Source: Planctomycetota bacterium (GTDB taxonomy: Bacteria > Planctomycetota > Planctomycetia > Gemmatales > Gemmataceae). From it: 40,540 bases of DNA. A program made the translations under genes and the position numbers. Position 1 is the first letter of the stretch. Each line of letters opens with the position of its first letter. Positions 40,450 to 40,540 of this stretch are shown here, one piece after another. The DNA is taken from positions 1 through 40,540 of the forward strand of contig JAJXWW010000013.1 of the NCBI GenBank assembly GCA_021781415.1. Direction: 5' to 3'. Under the pieces are notes generated by a model. The model had not been told where the DNA came from. It was given only the letters and a program-made list of their open reading frames with translations, and made no database searches.

Positions 40450-40540
40450 ATGGCCGATCCCAAACGAGCCGAGGCATTGGTGCGAGCCGCCAGCAACACC
40501 AATCTCGTTAGGGTGCGCGAGTTGCTCGCTCAAGGCGCTG
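40450..40540 (+). CDS. Ankyrin-repeat protein, N-terminal fragment at the right edge
   Basis: 30 codons before the window ends: MADPKRAEALVRAASNTNLV, then RVRELLAQGA, the start of a typical ankyrin unit (LVRAASNTNLVRVRELLAQGA). ATG 40450 has GAGG about 9 bases upstream. It begins 18 bp behind the GTT of leader B, like the DUF4303-like gene behind leader A, so it is probably the first gene of another cassette. The rest of the gene is outside the window. Confidence 0.65.
   Translation, partial: MADPKRAEALVRAASNTNLVRVRELLAQGA

Noticed and set aside
1..40540. tRNA or rRNA genes
   Set aside because: No GTTCRANNC-type T-arm with a matching acceptor stem and no rRNA sequence was noticed in the intergenic stretches read by eye; a covariance search was not possible.

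Overview
The window looks like chromosome of a planctomycete, most likely the Gemmata group. The base composition is GC-rich. It holds families that are typical of Planctomycetota: DUF1559-type proteins, a TIGR03000-type Cys/Gly-rich secreted protein, secreted HEAT-repeat proteins, zinc-ribbon membrane proteins, a Tat-exported Gfo/Idh/MocA oxidoreductase, and many short palindromic repeats. This assignment rests on family content only; there is no rRNA or marker phylogeny in the window.

Layout. 1-1.4 kb: a DUF1559 fragment running off the left edge, a truncated secreted HEAT-like gene, and a single-domain response regulator. 1.4-8.8 kb: groES with a strong terminator, a secreted squalene-cyclase-fold protein, a NicO-type Ni/Co exporter, a metallo-beta-lactamase-fold hydrolase, the tRNA-modifying enzyme MtaB, a STAS protein, and a two-gene membrane operon ending in a DUF1559-type protein. 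8.9-16.3 kb: two large HEAT-repeat proteins, a zinc-ribbon protein, dapA, and a coiled-coil/HAD pair. 16.3-26.1 kb: a 977-residue polytopic zinc-ribbon protein, a PP-type metallophosphatase, a small membrane-protein operon, and a LolD/FtsX-type ABC exporter whose permease carries an EF-hand. 26.2-27.1 kb: a REP-associated tyrosine transposase (RAYT) between clusters of its REP palindromes. 27.2-38 kb: a CbiM-NikL fusion, Gfo/Idh/MocA, a 33-residue basic peptide, two leucine-rich-repeat proteins, scpA, an RluA-type pseudouridine synthase, a C-terminal processing protease, a Cys-rich TIGR03000 protein and a half-size EamA transporter.

The most unusual part is the right end (38.35-40.54 kb). It reads as an integron-like cassette region without a visible integrase. 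Two 221-bp copies of a non-coding leader with a TTGACA box are about 90% identical, have no indels, and stop being similar exactly after a GTT triplet. The first GTT opens a cassette with a DUF4303-like gene. That gene's stop codon lies inside the 7-bp R'' end of a 95-bp attC-like imperfect palindrome. R'' (GGCTAAC) is the exact reverse complement of the cassette's own first seven bases (GTTAGCC), as integron recombination predicts. A second cassette follows with a small ORF and a translationally coupled ParB-like/partner pair, and the second leader precedes an ankyrin-repeat gene cut by the window edge. The unusual feature is the duplicated attI/promoter-like leader.

Short palindromic elements have also been built into proteins or gene ends at several loci: the CbiM-NikL linker, the FtsX loop, the metallophosphatase C-terminus, the signal-peptide region of the NicO gene and the apparent N-terminal extension of the RluA-type gene. 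No tRNA, rRNA or CRISPR array was recognised.
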